Virus record (IMG/VR): IMGVR_UViG_3300049207_000026
Location: 1-64,000 of that record
DNA from: a virus
Direction: 5' to 3' (one strand)
DNA length: 64,000 bases
Each line of letters opens with the position of its first letter. Position 1 is the stretch's first letter. Positions 33,199-41,802 of the stretch are shown in pieces. A program made the translations under genes and the position numbers. The notes beneath the pieces are model-generated. The model searched no databases. It saw nothing but the letters and a program-made list of their open reading frames with translations, and was not told where the DNA came from.

Positions 33199-33836
33199 TC
33201 CGCGAGTTCACCATTGTCGACTGTGAGCAGCGGTCCCCCACCTGGTTCGCAGCGCGCGCCGGCCTGGTTACTGGCAGCAAGGCGAAAGTGGTGTTCATGC
33301 GCGACGGCACGGCTGGGCGCGACGACTATGTGCTGCAGCTCGCGCTCGAGCGGCTCACCGGGGTGGTTGAGCCTGAGCCGTATGTGTCGGCTGAGATGAA
33401 GCGCGGCATTGAGAAGGAATCTTGGTGCCGACTGGCCACCGAGATTCAGTACGGCGTGAGCATCCGCCAGACAGGCTTCTGCCGCCACAACAAGCTGATG
33501 ATCGGCATGTCCTTCGACGGCGACATTGACGACTTCACTACGTTCACCGAATTCAAGGCGCCAAAATCGAAAACGCACGTCAACTACATGCGCGCCAAGT
33601 CGCTGCCGGCCGAGTACATGCCGCAGGTGATGCATGGCCACCTGGTTTCGAGCGCCAGGCATTCGATCTTCTGCAGCGGCGACGACCGGCTACCGGAAGG
33701 TCTGGATGCCTTCTACGTTGAATGCAACATCAACGATTTACCAATGGAAGAGTACGAAAGAGCGCTGACCAAATTTCTTGACCAGGTCAGCAAGGTCGAA
33801 ATTGAACTGAAACTTATGATCGAGGGGAAGCTGTGA
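33195..33836 (+). CDS. YqaJ/lambda-type recombination exonuclease
   Basis: 213 residues. Early residues EQRSPTWFAARAGLVTGSKA are the family's entry motif. Acidic metal-binding residues sit in MSFDGDIDDF and the FTEFKAPKS (E-x-K) site of the PD-(D/E)XK fold, followed by YMPQVMHGHL. It digests one strand of duplex ends to feed RecT. It ends EGKL and overlaps the next GTG start. Confidence 0.85.
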   Translation: MIREFTIVDCEQRSPTWFAARAGLVTGSKAKVVFMRDGTAGRDDYVLQLALERLTGVVEPEPYVSAEMKRGIEKESWCRLATEIQYGVSIRQTGFCRHNKLMIGMSFDGDIDDFTTFTEFKAPKSKTHVNYMRAKSLPAEYMPQVMHGHLVSSARHSIFCSGDDRLPEGLDAFYVECNINDLPMEEYERALTKFLDQVSKVEIELKLMIEGKL

Positions 33837-35032
33837 ATACCACTACCAAATCCGAGCAAAACGCTCTCACCCTGCCAGAGCGTGCCGCTGTCGCACTAGG
33901 CTCCAGCAAGACCGAAGTCGACTTGCGCGAGCTGGTCAAGCAGTCGGTCGACATCGTGACCGTCAACAACGCGGCGGGGCGCGACCAGGCACACCGGATC
34001 GGAATGAACCTGAAGAATGCGCGGGTGGCGATCGAGAAGACCGGCAAGGCCGCGCGTGAAGACGCTACCGCTTTTAGCAAGGCGGTCATCGCCGAAGAGA
34101 AACGCCTGGTGAATATCATCGACGGTGAGGAAGAGCGCGTCTTTGCCCTGCGTGACAGCTGGGACGCGAAGATCGAAGCCGAGCGCCAGGCAAAGATCGA
34201 CGTCGAAATCGCGCGCACCAAAGCAATCGCCGATGCGATCGCTGGGATCCGTGAGCGCGAGACCGACGTTGTTCGCAAGTGCAAAACGGCAGCCGACACC
34301 CAGGTCGAGATTGATGGCCTCGAAGCATACCAAATCACTGAAACGGTGTTCCAGGAGCGCTACGACGACGCGGTCAACGCGAAGGAAGTCACGCTGCAGG
34401 TGATGCGACAGGTGCTGACCAGTCGCATCGACGATGAGCGCGCGGCCGCCGAAGCGAAAGCCGCTGCTGAAGTCGAGGTCCAGCGCCTGGCCGACGAACG
34501 TGCCGAGCTGGCTAAACTGCGCGCCGAGCAGGCCGAACGGGATCGCTTGGCGAAAGCAGAAGCCGACCGCGTGGCAGCAGAGCAAGCCTTAGAAGCGGCC
34601 CGCCTGCGAGCCGAAGCCGCTGCGCAGACAGCTGAGGTCGACCGCCAGCGAAAGGAGGCCGAGGCCGCACTGCGGGCCCAGGGCGAGGCACAGGAAGCCC
34701 TGGCGCGCAAGGAGCAGGCCGAGTGCGATCGCGTAGCGGCAGAGGTCAAGGCCCAGCTCGAAGAGCAGGCGGCAAAGGTGGCTGCTGATCGTCGCCAACT
34801 GGAGGAAGAGCGCGCAGTTGAGGCCAAGGCCAAACAAGACGCAGCTGATGCAGAGGCCACCCGGGTAGCTGCTGAGGCAGAAAAACAGGCTGAGCGCGAC
34901 GAACTGGCAAAGACGGCCAGCTATCCGACCGCCGAGCGTCTGCTGCTGTGCGTGGCCAGCGAGTTCCAGGTAGGCCGCATCGAGGCGCTGTCCTGGCTGC
35001 GTGCGGCTGACTTCGAAGCCCTGGAAGCCTAA
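33833..35032 (+). CDS. Coiled-coil recombination-operon protein
   Basis: 399 residues from a GTG with GAGGGG upstream. Residues about 60-150 form a helical domain (AHRIGMNLKNARVAIEKTGK), and 200-360 is a long Ala/Glu/Arg/Gln coiled coil. A short C-terminal domain has YPTAERLLLCVASEF. Similar proteins accompany RecT/exonuclease pairs in many phages but have no settled role. SbcC-like features are absent; there is no ATPase motif. Confidence 0.6.
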   Translation: MNTTTKSEQNALTLPERAAVALGSSKTEVDLRELVKQSVDIVTVNNAAGRDQAHRIGMNLKNARVAIEKTGKAAREDATAFSKAVIAEEKRLVNIIDGEEERVFALRDSWDAKIEAERQAKIDVEIARTKAIADAIAGIRERETDVVRKCKTAADTQVEIDGLEAYQITETVFQERYDDAVNAKEVTLQVMRQVLTSRIDDERAAAEAKAAAEVEVQRLADERAELAKLRAEQAERDRLAKAEADRVAAEQALEAARLRAEAAAQTAEVDRQRKEAEAALRAQGEAQEALARKEQAECDRVAAEVKAQLEEQAAKVAADRRQLEEERAVEAKAKQDAADAEATRVAAEAEKQAERDELAKTASYPTAERLLLCVASEFQVGRIEALSWLRAADFEALEA

Positions 35033-35251
35033 ATGCCCGTCGCGCGCATATCCGCCTGGATCGCCATGGCCTGCAAGAGCCCGGACTTCTGGCGCTTCCT
35101 GCAGGTCTCGGACGAAGCAGCTGCAGCCGACAAAGTGCGCAGCCTGTGCGGCGTGGCCTCGCGCGGCGAGTTCGACCGTGACCCCGAGGCCGCGCAGCGT
35201 TTCCACCAGATTATCCGCCGTCCCTTTATCGAATTTTCCAACCCACAATGA
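35033..35251 (+). CDS. Hypothetical 72-aa phage protein
   Basis: 72 residues beginning at the ATG directly after the upstream stop. The pattern WIAMACKSPDFWRFL, DKVRSLCGVASRGEFDRDPE and IIRRPFIEF is typical of a small conserved phage family found beside recombination genes. Function unknown. Confidence 0.55.
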   Translation: MPVARISAWIAMACKSPDFWRFLQVSDEAAAADKVRSLCGVASRGEFDRDPEAAQRFHQIIRRPFIEFSNPQ

Positions 35252-35262
35252 AAGGCATCACC

Positions 35263-35868
35263 ATGAGCAACCAGGAACCGTTTTACCTCGTCCGCGACCG
35301 CATGACGGTTAAGGTTAAGCTTCGCACCGAGAAGCACGGCGATGAAGATGTAAATGCATACGACGTCATGCTGCATGGCGCTTTCGCCAATGCTGTACTG
35401 CTCAAGCTGTGCCCGGATCTGCGGCCTGCGCTCTACACCCAGGAGCAGTCGGACATGCTTGACGGCCAGACGTTCAATACGCTGCGCTTCCCAGAGCTGG
35501 GGCGCCTGGACTGGTCTTTGAGTATGGGTCGAATGACGCTGACCATCCACGACGAAGAAGACGAAGAGGAAAGCCTGACGCTGACGAATCGCGAGGCTGA
35601 CAATTTCCACTTCGATCTGCTGCCGGGCGGCACCGTCAATCTCGGCCTGCGCGTCAAGATCGGTGAAATCGAAGACGAAGATGTCCTGCTCAAGCTGCTG
35701 CGCACCAGCCACCGCAAGCTTCTGGTCAGCATCAACCAGGCCAGCGTCGAAGAAGCCGTCGACAACTTCGAGAAGGCCGAAGCGATGCCAATGCGGACCA
35801 AGGCCGAGAAGAAGGCGGCGAATCTGGCCGAAGCGCAAAAGGCGCTCGAAGCCACGAGCGAGGCCTGA
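35263..35868 (+). CDS. Hypothetical recombination-linked protein, 201 aa
   Basis: 201 residues from the second ATG (AAAGG 7 nt upstream). A beta-rich first half (YLVRDRMTVKVKLRTEKHGD) contains an acidic stretch DEEDEEESLTLTN; a helical C-terminus KTKAEKKAANLAEAQ-type tail follows. May be a single-strand DNA or RecT partner; no evidence beyond position. Confidence 0.5.
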   Translation: MSNQEPFYLVRDRMTVKVKLRTEKHGDEDVNAYDVMLHGAFANAVLLKLCPDLRPALYTQEQSDMLDGQTFNTLRFPELGRLDWSLSMGRMTLTIHDEEDEEESLTLTNREADNFHFDLLPGGTVNLGLRVKIGEIEDEDVLLKLLRTSHRKLLVSINQASVEEAVDNFEKAEAMPMRTKAEKKAANLAEAQKALEATSEA

Positions 35869-35871
35869 GCC

Positions 35872-36762
35872 ATGAGCGCGCCACATGGAAGCCAAGTGCC
35901 CTCGGGCTGCACGTGCGGCCAGCCGCGCGCTGAGAACGTGCTGCACAGGACCAGCGGCCCGTGCCTGCCGAACGCCACCACCTCGCAGCCCCCAACACCC
36001 GCCGCGCCCGTCGCAATCTTCGATGGCTACGTCGATGGCAAGCCGCGCATTTCGTGGACTGGCGAAGCGCTTCGTGTTGGCGCCAAGCTTTACACCTCGC
36101 AGCCAGCAAGCCTGGATGCAGAGTATGGGGAATTGAGGGCGCGGATTGAGCATGCACGAAAGGTATGCATGGATGTCGATCTTCATCCTGACTCGCTCGA
36201 AAACATCCTCGACAGCCGCGCCCAATTGGTAGAGCGCGTGGCGGTGCTGGAAGCGCAGAACAAGATGTTTCGTGGCCAGTTGGAATACGACCTGACCAAA
36301 GACAAGGACTTCCGCGAGGACTTGGCACGGCTATCCGAACAGGGCTTACACCGGAAGACGCGCAGCCTGATCGTCAAGGATGTGATGCAGGCGATCCACG
36401 TTTATGCCGCTGCGCAGCGTGAAGTTGGCCGCAAGGAAGCCGCTCCCCACCCGCACGCCGACGAAGCCGCGAAGGTGGAATGGATAAGCGTGGATGATCG
36501 GATGCCGGACGCTGGCGTGCTGGTGGTGGTGTATTCGCCACCTACCGAATACGATTGGCCCGGCTACGACAACATCAGCTTCGATTGCATCGATCCGGAA
36601 GACGACGATCACGCCACTTGGAAGGGCCACAACGAGCACTACGAGCACTACTGCTGCGTCGCCAAGGGCGAAGGTTCTGTCGGCCCGTCTGCGGACGCAC
36701 CTTACACGCTTTGGGCGCCGATCCCGAAGCTCCCATCATCGCCAGCAGAGGGGAAGCTGTGA
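35872..36762 (+). CDS. Mosaic accessory protein with C-terminal DUF551
   Basis: 296 residues. The N-terminal part is low complexity with CTCGQ and FDGYVDGKPRISWTGEAL. The middle is coiled coil. The C-terminal 80 residues (VEWISVDDRMPDAGVLVVVY to YTLWAPIPKLP) match DUF551, common in phage accessory regions. It ends EGKL at a repeated 15-bp junction. Function unknown. Confidence 0.65.
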   Translation: MSAPHGSQVPSGCTCGQPRAENVLHRTSGPCLPNATTSQPPTPAAPVAIFDGYVDGKPRISWTGEALRVGAKLYTSQPASLDAEYGELRARIEHARKVCMDVDLHPDSLENILDSRAQLVERVAVLEAQNKMFRGQLEYDLTKDKDFREDLARLSEQGLHRKTRSLIVKDVMQAIHVYAAAQREVGRKEAAPHPHADEAAKVEWISVDDRMPDAGVLVVVYSPPTEYDWPGYDNISFDCIDPEDDDHATWKGHNEHYEHYCCVAKGEGSVGPSADAPYTLWAPIPKLPSSPAEGKL

Positions 36763-37013
36763 CCGTCAATCCTGAAACAGCAACCGTGTATCGCGGCGGC
36801 GGGCGGCGCTGGTTCACGCCACAAGCAGCATGCAGGGCCGAAGCAAGGGCGCGGCTCAAGGTGGATTGCGGCTGTGACTATTGCGACCATGAAGGCTACG
36901 GGCGTGAACACATTACCTGCTCGCGCCATAAGCCGGACCGCTACCCCAAAATCGTGCGCCGCCTAACGCGCATTTACTTGGCCGCATACCGGGCCGCAAA
37001 GGAAACCCCATGA
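36759..37013 (+). CDS. Small Cys-rich accessory protein, 84 aa
   Basis: 84 residues from a GTG with GAGGGGAAGCT ahead. CGCDYCD, CSRHKPDRY and a basic C-terminus suggest a small zinc-binding protein. ATGA overlaps both neighbours. Unrecognised. Confidence 0.55.
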   Translation: MTVNPETATVYRGGGRRWFTPQAACRAEARARLKVDCGCDYCDHEGYGREHITCSRHKPDRYPKIVRRLTRIYLAAYRAAKETP

Positions 37014-37528
37014 CCGACACCCAAACCATGCGCGAGACGTTCGAGAAGACCACGCGCCTTCCGCTCAAGCGCAACATGATCTACAAGGACCAGTACGACG
37101 ACATGGCGACCGAGGACGCGTGGTTCTGCTTCCAAGCCGCCTGGACCCGCAAGCCAGCCGCCCAAGTAGCGGGGGCGGAGCCTGCGGCGTATTTTCTGAG
37201 GGCAGAAAATGGCCTCTTGTGCGCCCCGTTCACCGCGACCATTGATCAAGCAGAAGCGGCCGCAAAATCGCACAACGTGACATTGGTTCCATTGTTCACC
37301 CACCCCGCACCCGAGCCGGATGCCACCAAGGTGGTGAGCGTGCCGGTGCCGTGGGAAGGCATCGCCAAAGGCTACAAGGGCGGCGTAGCGACTGGTGGTG
37401 AGCATGACGGTGTCGAAACGGGCCGAATTTCCCTGCACTACGAAAACTACCGGACGGCAGACGCAGCTTTCGACCTGATCACGAACTTGATCGACGCCGC
37501 CCTTGCTGCCGATAGGGAGCGCACATGA
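37010..37528 (+). CDS. Hypothetical accessory protein, 172 aa
   Basis: 172 residues. The first 50 (MRETFEKTTRLPLKRNMIYK, then WFCFQAAWTRKP) resemble the EA31/ninX-type module seen again in the 39368 gene. A beta part (PAAYFLRAENGLLCAPF) follows, and it ends ADRERT. The last codons are copied in the next small gene. Confidence 0.5.
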   Translation: MTDTQTMRETFEKTTRLPLKRNMIYKDQYDDMATEDAWFCFQAAWTRKPAAQVAGAEPAAYFLRAENGLLCAPFTATIDQAEAAAKSHNVTLVPLFTHPAPEPDATKVVSVPVPWEGIAKGYKGGVATGGEHDGVETGRISLHYENYRTADAAFDLITNLIDAALAADRERT

Positions 37529-37529
37529 A
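37511..37529. repeat. 19-bp gene-junction repeat, copy 1
   Basis: GATAGGGAGCGCACATGAA spans the stop of one gene and the start of the next. An exact copy lies at 37654-37672, bracketing the 48-residue membrane gene. Confidence 0.9.
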
Positions 37530-37671
37530 AAGCAAAGTCAAATGGTATGCAGGCATTTTCGTGATGCTTGCCTTGATTACCTATTTCAACGACGAAACTC
37601 TCGCTGCCTTCATATCCGGAATGGCCGCTTCATTGTTTGGCGATCTTCACGACGATAGGGAGCGCACATGA
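37525..37671 (+). CDS. Small membrane protein, 48 aa, on a repeat-flanked cassette
   Basis: 48 residues: MKSKVKWYAGIFVMLALITY gives one membrane segment, with a second weak hydrophobic segment near AAFISGMAASLF. It ends DRERT, the same as the preceding protein. The gene lies exactly between two 19-bp repeats and could be lost by recombination without harming its neighbours. Confidence 0.55.
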   Translation: MKSKVKWYAGIFVMLALITYFNDETLAAFISGMAASLFGDLHDDRERT

Positions 37672-37672
37672 A
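37654..37672. repeat. 19-bp gene-junction repeat, copy 2
   Basis: Exact copy of 37511-37529, 143 bp downstream. Confidence 0.9.
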
Positions 37673-37856
37673 GGCTATCGTATGCGCGATTATTGGTGCA
37701 GCGCTCGTCTACCTCGCGTTTGGCTTTACTTTCCTGAGCCTGAATCCATCCGCATGGGGAGATAACGAGACCCGCGCCCTATGCACAATTTACATGGCAA
37801 TGGCAGCGGGCTTTAGCGCTGTTGTGGCCGCTATGTCTACAGAGGACTTACGATGA
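37668..37856 (+). CDS. Two-span membrane protein, 62 aa
   Basis: 62 residues with two membrane segments (VCAIIGAALVYLAFGFTFL and TIYMAMAAGFSAVVAAM) and a short loop. Start and stop overlap neighbours. Possibly envelope-acting; unknown. Confidence 0.55.
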   Translation: MKAIVCAIIGAALVYLAFGFTFLSLNPSAWGDNETRALCTIYMAMAAGFSAVVAAMSTEDLR

Positions 37857-39205
37857 CCACCGCACACAAAGACCTGCCAGCGCTGCCTGAATTGCCGAGT
37901 TGCGCAGCATACGGTCAAAAGAGCAAATACGGCTTCGACCCTGACGACCTGCACAAGCAGTTAATCGGCTTGAGCGCTATGCCGTTCGGTAGCCACGCAG
38001 AGAAAGAACAGGTGCGACTGTTCACCGAAGATCAGGTGCGCGCCATCCAAGCGGACGCCTATGCAGTCGGCTACAAACGCGCCGCCCTCGCACGCCCGGA
38101 ACCAGCCAGCACGCCATGGGACTATCAGGGGATGGAAGGACTCCCCAATGAAGAAGTGGCCGAGTTTTGGCGCGCTTCCGGCCACGGCGGGACTGTTCCA
38201 TTTTCGTTTTCCAACCTGATCCAAGAGCGTATGCTGGACGTTTTTTCCACCACGCCCGCAGCGGCCAGTGTGGAACCAGCCAGCGCGCCGGTGGAAGGCG
38301 AGCCGTCGATTACATCATTGATTGAGAAGCACGGCAGCATACTTGGCGCAGCGAACGCCCTTGACGCCTATCGCGTAGCAGCCAGGACAAAGAAAGAAGC
38401 CAGCACGCCGGTGGCGGTGGGGAGTATTCTAACTGTTGATGATACGAAAACGCTTCTGGCGAAGCATGTGCATGGAAATTTGCCGCGAGACCTGTATTGG
38501 CGGGCTCCTATCACAGCTGACCTTCTCGACTTTCACGCGCAGGCACTTGCGGCAGCCGCGCCCCAAGGCCAGCAGAGCGCCGTGCCTTACGACGACAACG
38601 CCGAGTGGACGCGCAAGATGGCGCGGGAATCTGCTGCTCAAATGATACAGGACCAGCCGAACACCGCAGCGACTCAGTCTGGCGGCATACTTGGGGCAAG
38701 CTTGGGACAGCAGAGCGCCGGGGAGGGTTATTTGCCGCCGCTCTCGATGAGCATGTTCGGCTCACTGGTAGAACTCGAAGCCGAACGCGCACGCCGCGCA
38801 GCCAAAGCCGACCCGGCGCAACAGGCTGGCAGGGATGCGGCGCTGGAAGAAGCTGCGAAAATTTGCGAGGCTCGCGCGAAGAACTACCGGGCAATGCCGC
38901 CCTCTTACGACCCTGAAACCAACCATGTGCGCAAGATGCTGGCAGAAGAATGCGAGGAGATTGCCGCCGCGATCCGCATGTTAAAAACCGCCCCAGCACA
39001 GCCAGCGGTGGACCTGGTGGTGGCGACGGACGAAGTGAAAACGTGGCCTGAGCGTATCTGGCTCCAAGGCAATGACACCTCTGAAACGCCTGCGTACCCT
39101 GGAAGCGAGGGCGTATCGTGGTGCGAAGAAAGCGTGTTCGGCGGCGATGTGGAATACGTGCGCCTCGATTTGGCTCGCGCACAATTGAAGGGTCGCCATG
39201 ACTGA
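37853..39205 (+). CDS. Mosaic accessory protein, 450 aa
   Basis: 450 residues, low complexity in parts, with several joined modules. Recurrent ASTP/ASAPV linkers occur, helices such as QAGRDAALEEAAKICEARAK appear, and it ends in WPERIWLQGND..GVSWCEESVFGGDVEYVRLD, a C-terminal module common in phage accessory genes. No catalytic motif. Probably built by repeated in-frame fusions. Confidence 0.5.
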   Translation: MTTAHKDLPALPELPSCAAYGQKSKYGFDPDDLHKQLIGLSAMPFGSHAEKEQVRLFTEDQVRAIQADAYAVGYKRAALARPEPASTPWDYQGMEGLPNEEVAEFWRASGHGGTVPFSFSNLIQERMLDVFSTTPAAASVEPASAPVEGEPSITSLIEKHGSILGAANALDAYRVAARTKKEASTPVAVGSILTVDDTKTLLAKHVHGNLPRDLYWRAPITADLLDFHAQALAAAAPQGQQSAVPYDDNAEWTRKMARESAAQMIQDQPNTAATQSGGILGASLGQQSAGEGYLPPLSMSMFGSLVELEAERARRAAKADPAQQAGRDAALEEAAKICEARAKNYRAMPPSYDPETNHVRKMLAEECEEIAAAIRMLKTAPAQPAVDLVVATDEVKTWPERIWLQGNDTSETPAYPGSEGVSWCEESVFGGDVEYVRLDLARAQLKGRHD

Positions 39206-39371
39206 TGCCGAATTTGACGCGCTGCACGGCGGGCGCGAACTACTCCCAATCGAGCAGGCCATCTACGAAGCCGAGGGCGCGGAGCGGTTCGCACTCCTGC
39301 ACGGGCATGGCCGCAAATCCGATCAAGCACGCGCCGAGCAATGGGGCGAATTTCCAAAGGCTAAACCATGA
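39198..39371 (+). CDS. Small accessory protein, 57 aa
   Basis: 57 residues: MTDAEFDALHGGRELLPIEQ, then EGAERFALLHGHGRKSDQAR. Helical and charged, with overlaps at both ends. No function assignable. Confidence 0.45.
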   Translation: MTDAEFDALHGGRELLPIEQAIYEAEGAERFALLHGHGRKSDQARAEQWGEFPKAKP

Positions 39372-39831
39372 CCCATCCAGAGAGCCAAGCCGAGCACGAT
39401 AACCGCACCGAATTTGAAAAGTGGTATCGCAGTGGCCACACGGTCTCACTCGCCAGAAGCCGCAAGGAGAACTATGTTTGGGCCGGGCCGTCCTCGGCGT
39501 GGAAGGCATGGCAAGCCAGTCGCGCAGCACTGCCGCCAGTAGCATCCGACGCCGACAAGCTGCGCCGACTGCGCGAAGGGCTGGATAAATTCGGCTGGTG
39601 CGCAGAGTTTGGCGCGCTGGCTGCGGAAGTGCTGCGGGATGGGGCGCCAGTAGCAGCGGTGCCTGATGAGTGGCGCTCGTGCCGATTAAGCCAACGGCGG
39701 CTATGTTGAGCGCGCTACACGTCCTGCCGAATTTTGCTGGTTCGCACATTATCCAGCACTCAATCGACAAGTTGCCAGAAGCGTACGCGGCCATGCTCGC
39801 TGCTGCGCCAAAACCACCGGAGTCCGCATGA
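39368..39831 (+). pseudogene. Frameshifted accessory gene
   Basis: The first frame encodes 113 residues (FEKWYRSGHTVSLARSRKE, AWKAWQASRAALPP, then DEWRS) and stops at 39709. In another frame VPIKPTAAMLSALHVLPNFA continues from 39679 to a stop at 39831 that overlaps the xis start (ATGA). The joined protein reads naturally, so one base appears to be missing near 39678. It could be a true lesion, a sequencing error or ribosomal shifting; no slippery heptamer is evident. Confidence 0.55.
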
Positions 39832-40073
39832 GCACCGAAGAACTATTGCAGGAATTGCTGAACAAGGTTGCCGGCGCGCTGATCCCGGTCCAGATCGACG
39901 CATGGGACACTGAGCACATCGCGCGGTATATGAAGCGCACAGTCGACACGGTGCGGCGGGAAATCGTCGTGCAGCCTGATTTCCCGAAGCCTATGCGCAT
40001 TCCAGGCGCCGGAAAGGGTAGGGCGCTGTGGAAAGCTCGAGAGGTCGTGGCGTGGCTGGAAAGCCGCTCATAA
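39828..40073 (+). CDS. xis: Excisionase / AlpA-like DNA-binding protein
   Basis: 81 residues. The winged-helix pattern WDTEHIARYMKRTVDTVRRE..PDFPKPMRIPG..GRALWKAREVVAWLESR is that of AlpA/Xis proteins. It lies tail-to-tail with int, overlapping its last bases. It should direct excision by bending attachment DNA. Last gene of the leftward operon. Confidence 0.8.
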   Translation: MSTEELLQELLNKVAGALIPVQIDAWDTEHIARYMKRTVDTVRREIVVQPDFPKPMRIPGAGKGRALWKAREVVAWLESRS

Positions 40074-41033
40074 CTTGGCGGCGATATCTTCGGCCGACTC
40101 GTTGTAGTAGCGCATGAGCTGGCGGATATCCTTGTGGCCTACCATGCGCGCAAGGTCAAGCACATGCAGCTTCTTGGCTAGCCTGGTGATCGCCTCGTGC
40201 CTGGTGTCGTGGAAGGTCAGGCCCTTGACGCCAGATCGCTCCTTGGCCTTGCGAAACAGTGCGTCCAGGCCTTTGGAATCCAGTTCGAAGCCATCCGGCA
40301 CCACCTCCCAAATCGCAAGCGCGGCGGCCGACAGCGGTACACTTCGCGGCATTCCGTTCTTCGTCATGTGAAGCCTGGCCACGCGCCCTGTCACATCTCC
40401 CTTGCGTAGCGCGCAAATCTCCCCAGCCCGCATTGCTGTCTCAATGGCCCACAGGAAGGCGAGGGCGATGCGATGCTGCTTGGTGGTGGGCGCCGACCAC
40501 TGCACCCTCCTATCGAGGCCCAGGGCTAGACAGATGGCGTCAATCTCGCCTTCCGTGATAAGGCGGTCGCGCGCTGGTGGATTTTCAGGGCGGGCCACAT
40601 CCTTTGATGGGCTGGCATCGAGCCAGTGCCACTCCTTGCGGGCGATGGTCAGAACGTGCGACAGCAGGTTCATGTCGCGGTTGACGCTCGATCCCTTGAC
40701 CTTTTCCAGGCGGGTGTCGCGCCAGGCAGCGACGTCAGCGGCGCGCAGCTCCGACACGCGTATATCGGCCAGCGACGAGGCACGGAAGGCTGCTAGGCGC
40801 TTCGCCTCGTTAAGGTGGCTCCGCTTCTTTTTGGACACCTCCAATTCGTACTTGGTGAAGGCGTCGGCCATGGTCTTGCGCGTTGCGGCCGCCGGGCCGC
40901 CTTTGATTTGCACGCGCTGATCCGCCTCCCAAGCAAGTGCTGCCGCCTTCGTGTCGAACGTGCCAGATACCCGCTTGCCACCCACCTGAATCCTGTGCCG
41001 CCAGACATTCCCATCCTTTACTGGTGCCGCCAT
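40068..41033 (-). CDS. int: Tyrosine integrase of unit B
   Basis: 321 residues, a complete site-specific recombinase. The catalytic set is visible: Arg202 (ETAMRAGEI), Lys225 (HMTKNG), His275 and Arg278 (FHDTRHE), His300 (MVGHKD) and Tyr309 (LMRYYN). The N-terminal arm-binding domain (FDTKAAALAWEADQR) and a core-binding SAM-like helical domain precede it. Transcribed toward xis. The attachment core is about 180 bp upstream. Its first 181 bases equal the fragment at the left edge. Confidence 0.92.
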   Translation of the reverse strand: MAAPVKDGNVWRHRIQVGGKRVSGTFDTKAAALAWEADQRVQIKGGPAAATRKTMADAFTKYELEVSKKKRSHLNEAKRLAAFRASSLADIRVSELRAADVAAWRDTRLEKVKGSSVNRDMNLLSHVLTIARKEWHWLDASPSKDVARPENPPARDRLITEGEIDAICLALGLDRRVQWSAPTTKQHRIALAFLWAIETAMRAGEICALRKGDVTGRVARLHMTKNGMPRSVPLSAAALAIWEVVPDGFELDSKGLDALFRKAKERSGVKGLTFHDTRHEAITRLAKKLHVLDLARMVGHKDIRQLMRYYNESAEDIAAKL

Positions 41034-41125
41034 TTTGCCATTCCCTTTGCCATTTTTTGGCAGATGGTAGCACTATTACCCCGGCTAACCCCTTATAAAG
41101 CACAAATTGACGAACTGATAGGCGT

Positions 41126-41167
41126 AAAAAAAGACCGCTGTTTTCATAGTGGAAAACACGGTCTTTT
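41126..41167. terminator. Bidirectional terminator at B/C junction
   Basis: Exact copy of the hairpin at 274-315, between int and the attachment core. Confidence 0.75.
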
Positions 41168-41209
41168 ATGATCCAACACGTTCTTACGGAAAATCACCTA
41201 AAATTCCTC

Positions 41210-41225
41210 TGGTGCCCCGAGCCGG
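41210..41225. other. Attachment core (B/C junction), tRNA 3'-end-like
   Basis: Exact copy of 358-373, again without a flanking tRNA gene. Phage DNA lies on both sides, as in a tandem-lysogen junction. Confidence 0.5.
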
Positions 41226-41287
41226 TGTCGTGTTTCTATTTGAATCAATAACTTGGCGGCAATTTTGGCACTTCAATGCCAGAAAAT

Positions 41288-41671
41288 TCAGATTGCTTGC
41301 TTTTCCTGGCTCGTGTAGTGCGACGAGCCGCCAATGCGCACCCCAGCCCACATCATCCAGCGCTGAAACCAGGACACCCCGGACGCCTCCGACGCCTCGC
41401 GCAGCACCGCGTCGGCCACCTTGCGCGACACCTCGCCCGACGAATACAGCCAGTCATGGACGACGGCCGCTTTCGTGGCCACGTTCCCGGCAAGCAGGTA
41501 GACGACTGGCAGGCGCGGCGTGCTGGCCAGGTCAGTCTGGAAGCCGCGCGGCACGATGATCAGGCGCTCGGCGACATCGGAGTAGTACATCAGGGGCTCA
41601 GTGAGCAGCCAGGTCCCGCTGTCGTCGTCCCCGACCGCTTCCATGGCCAATTTGGAGAAGAAGCCGCTCAT
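41288..41671 (-). CDS. DUF1353 family phage protein (unit C)
   Basis: 127 residues from the ATG at 41671, overlapping the spanin-like stop; the longer open frame upstream is a shadow. Nearly identical to the unit B protein (changes such as FLSKL to FFSKL and DLTSTP to DLASTP), with the last 16 codons inside the perfect repeat. Confidence 0.8.
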   Translation of the reverse strand: MSGFFSKLAMEAVGDDDSGTWLLTEPLMYYSDVAERLIIVPRGFQTDLASTPRLPVVYLLAGNVATKAAVVHDWLYSSGEVSRKVADAVLREASEASGVSWFQRWMMWAGVRIGGSSHYTSQEKQAI

Positions 41672-41802
41672 TTCCGTTCCGCGCGCGCGGCCTCGATGTC
41701 GGCGGCCAGGTTGTCGGTCTGGTAGGATGCCGCCCACTGGAATTTCAGGTTCGCGCAGCCGGCCAGGGCGAGCAATGCGACAATAATGGCAAAACGTTTC
41801 AT
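41668..41802 (-). CDS. Rz1-like small lipoprotein (unit C)
   Basis: 44 residues, MKRFAIIVALLALAGC start with lipobox LAGC. The mature part (NLKFQW, SYQTDNLAADIEAA) matches unit B almost exactly, although the linked endolysin is unrelated. That supports a function independent of endolysin type. Confidence 0.65.
   Translation of the reverse strand: MKRFAIIVALLALAGCANLKFQWAASYQTDNLAADIEAARAERK

Larger units (their letters stand above)
40853..41335. repeat. 483-bp perfect direct repeat, right copy
   Basis: Right partner of the repeat at 1-483, forming the junction between units B and C. Read base by base I find no difference until 41336. Confidence 0.9.

Noticed and set aside
35029-36225. Minus-strand open frame of 398 codons opposite the accessory operon
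   Set aside because: Antisense shadow over several well-supported plus-strand genes with overlapping start-stop junctions.
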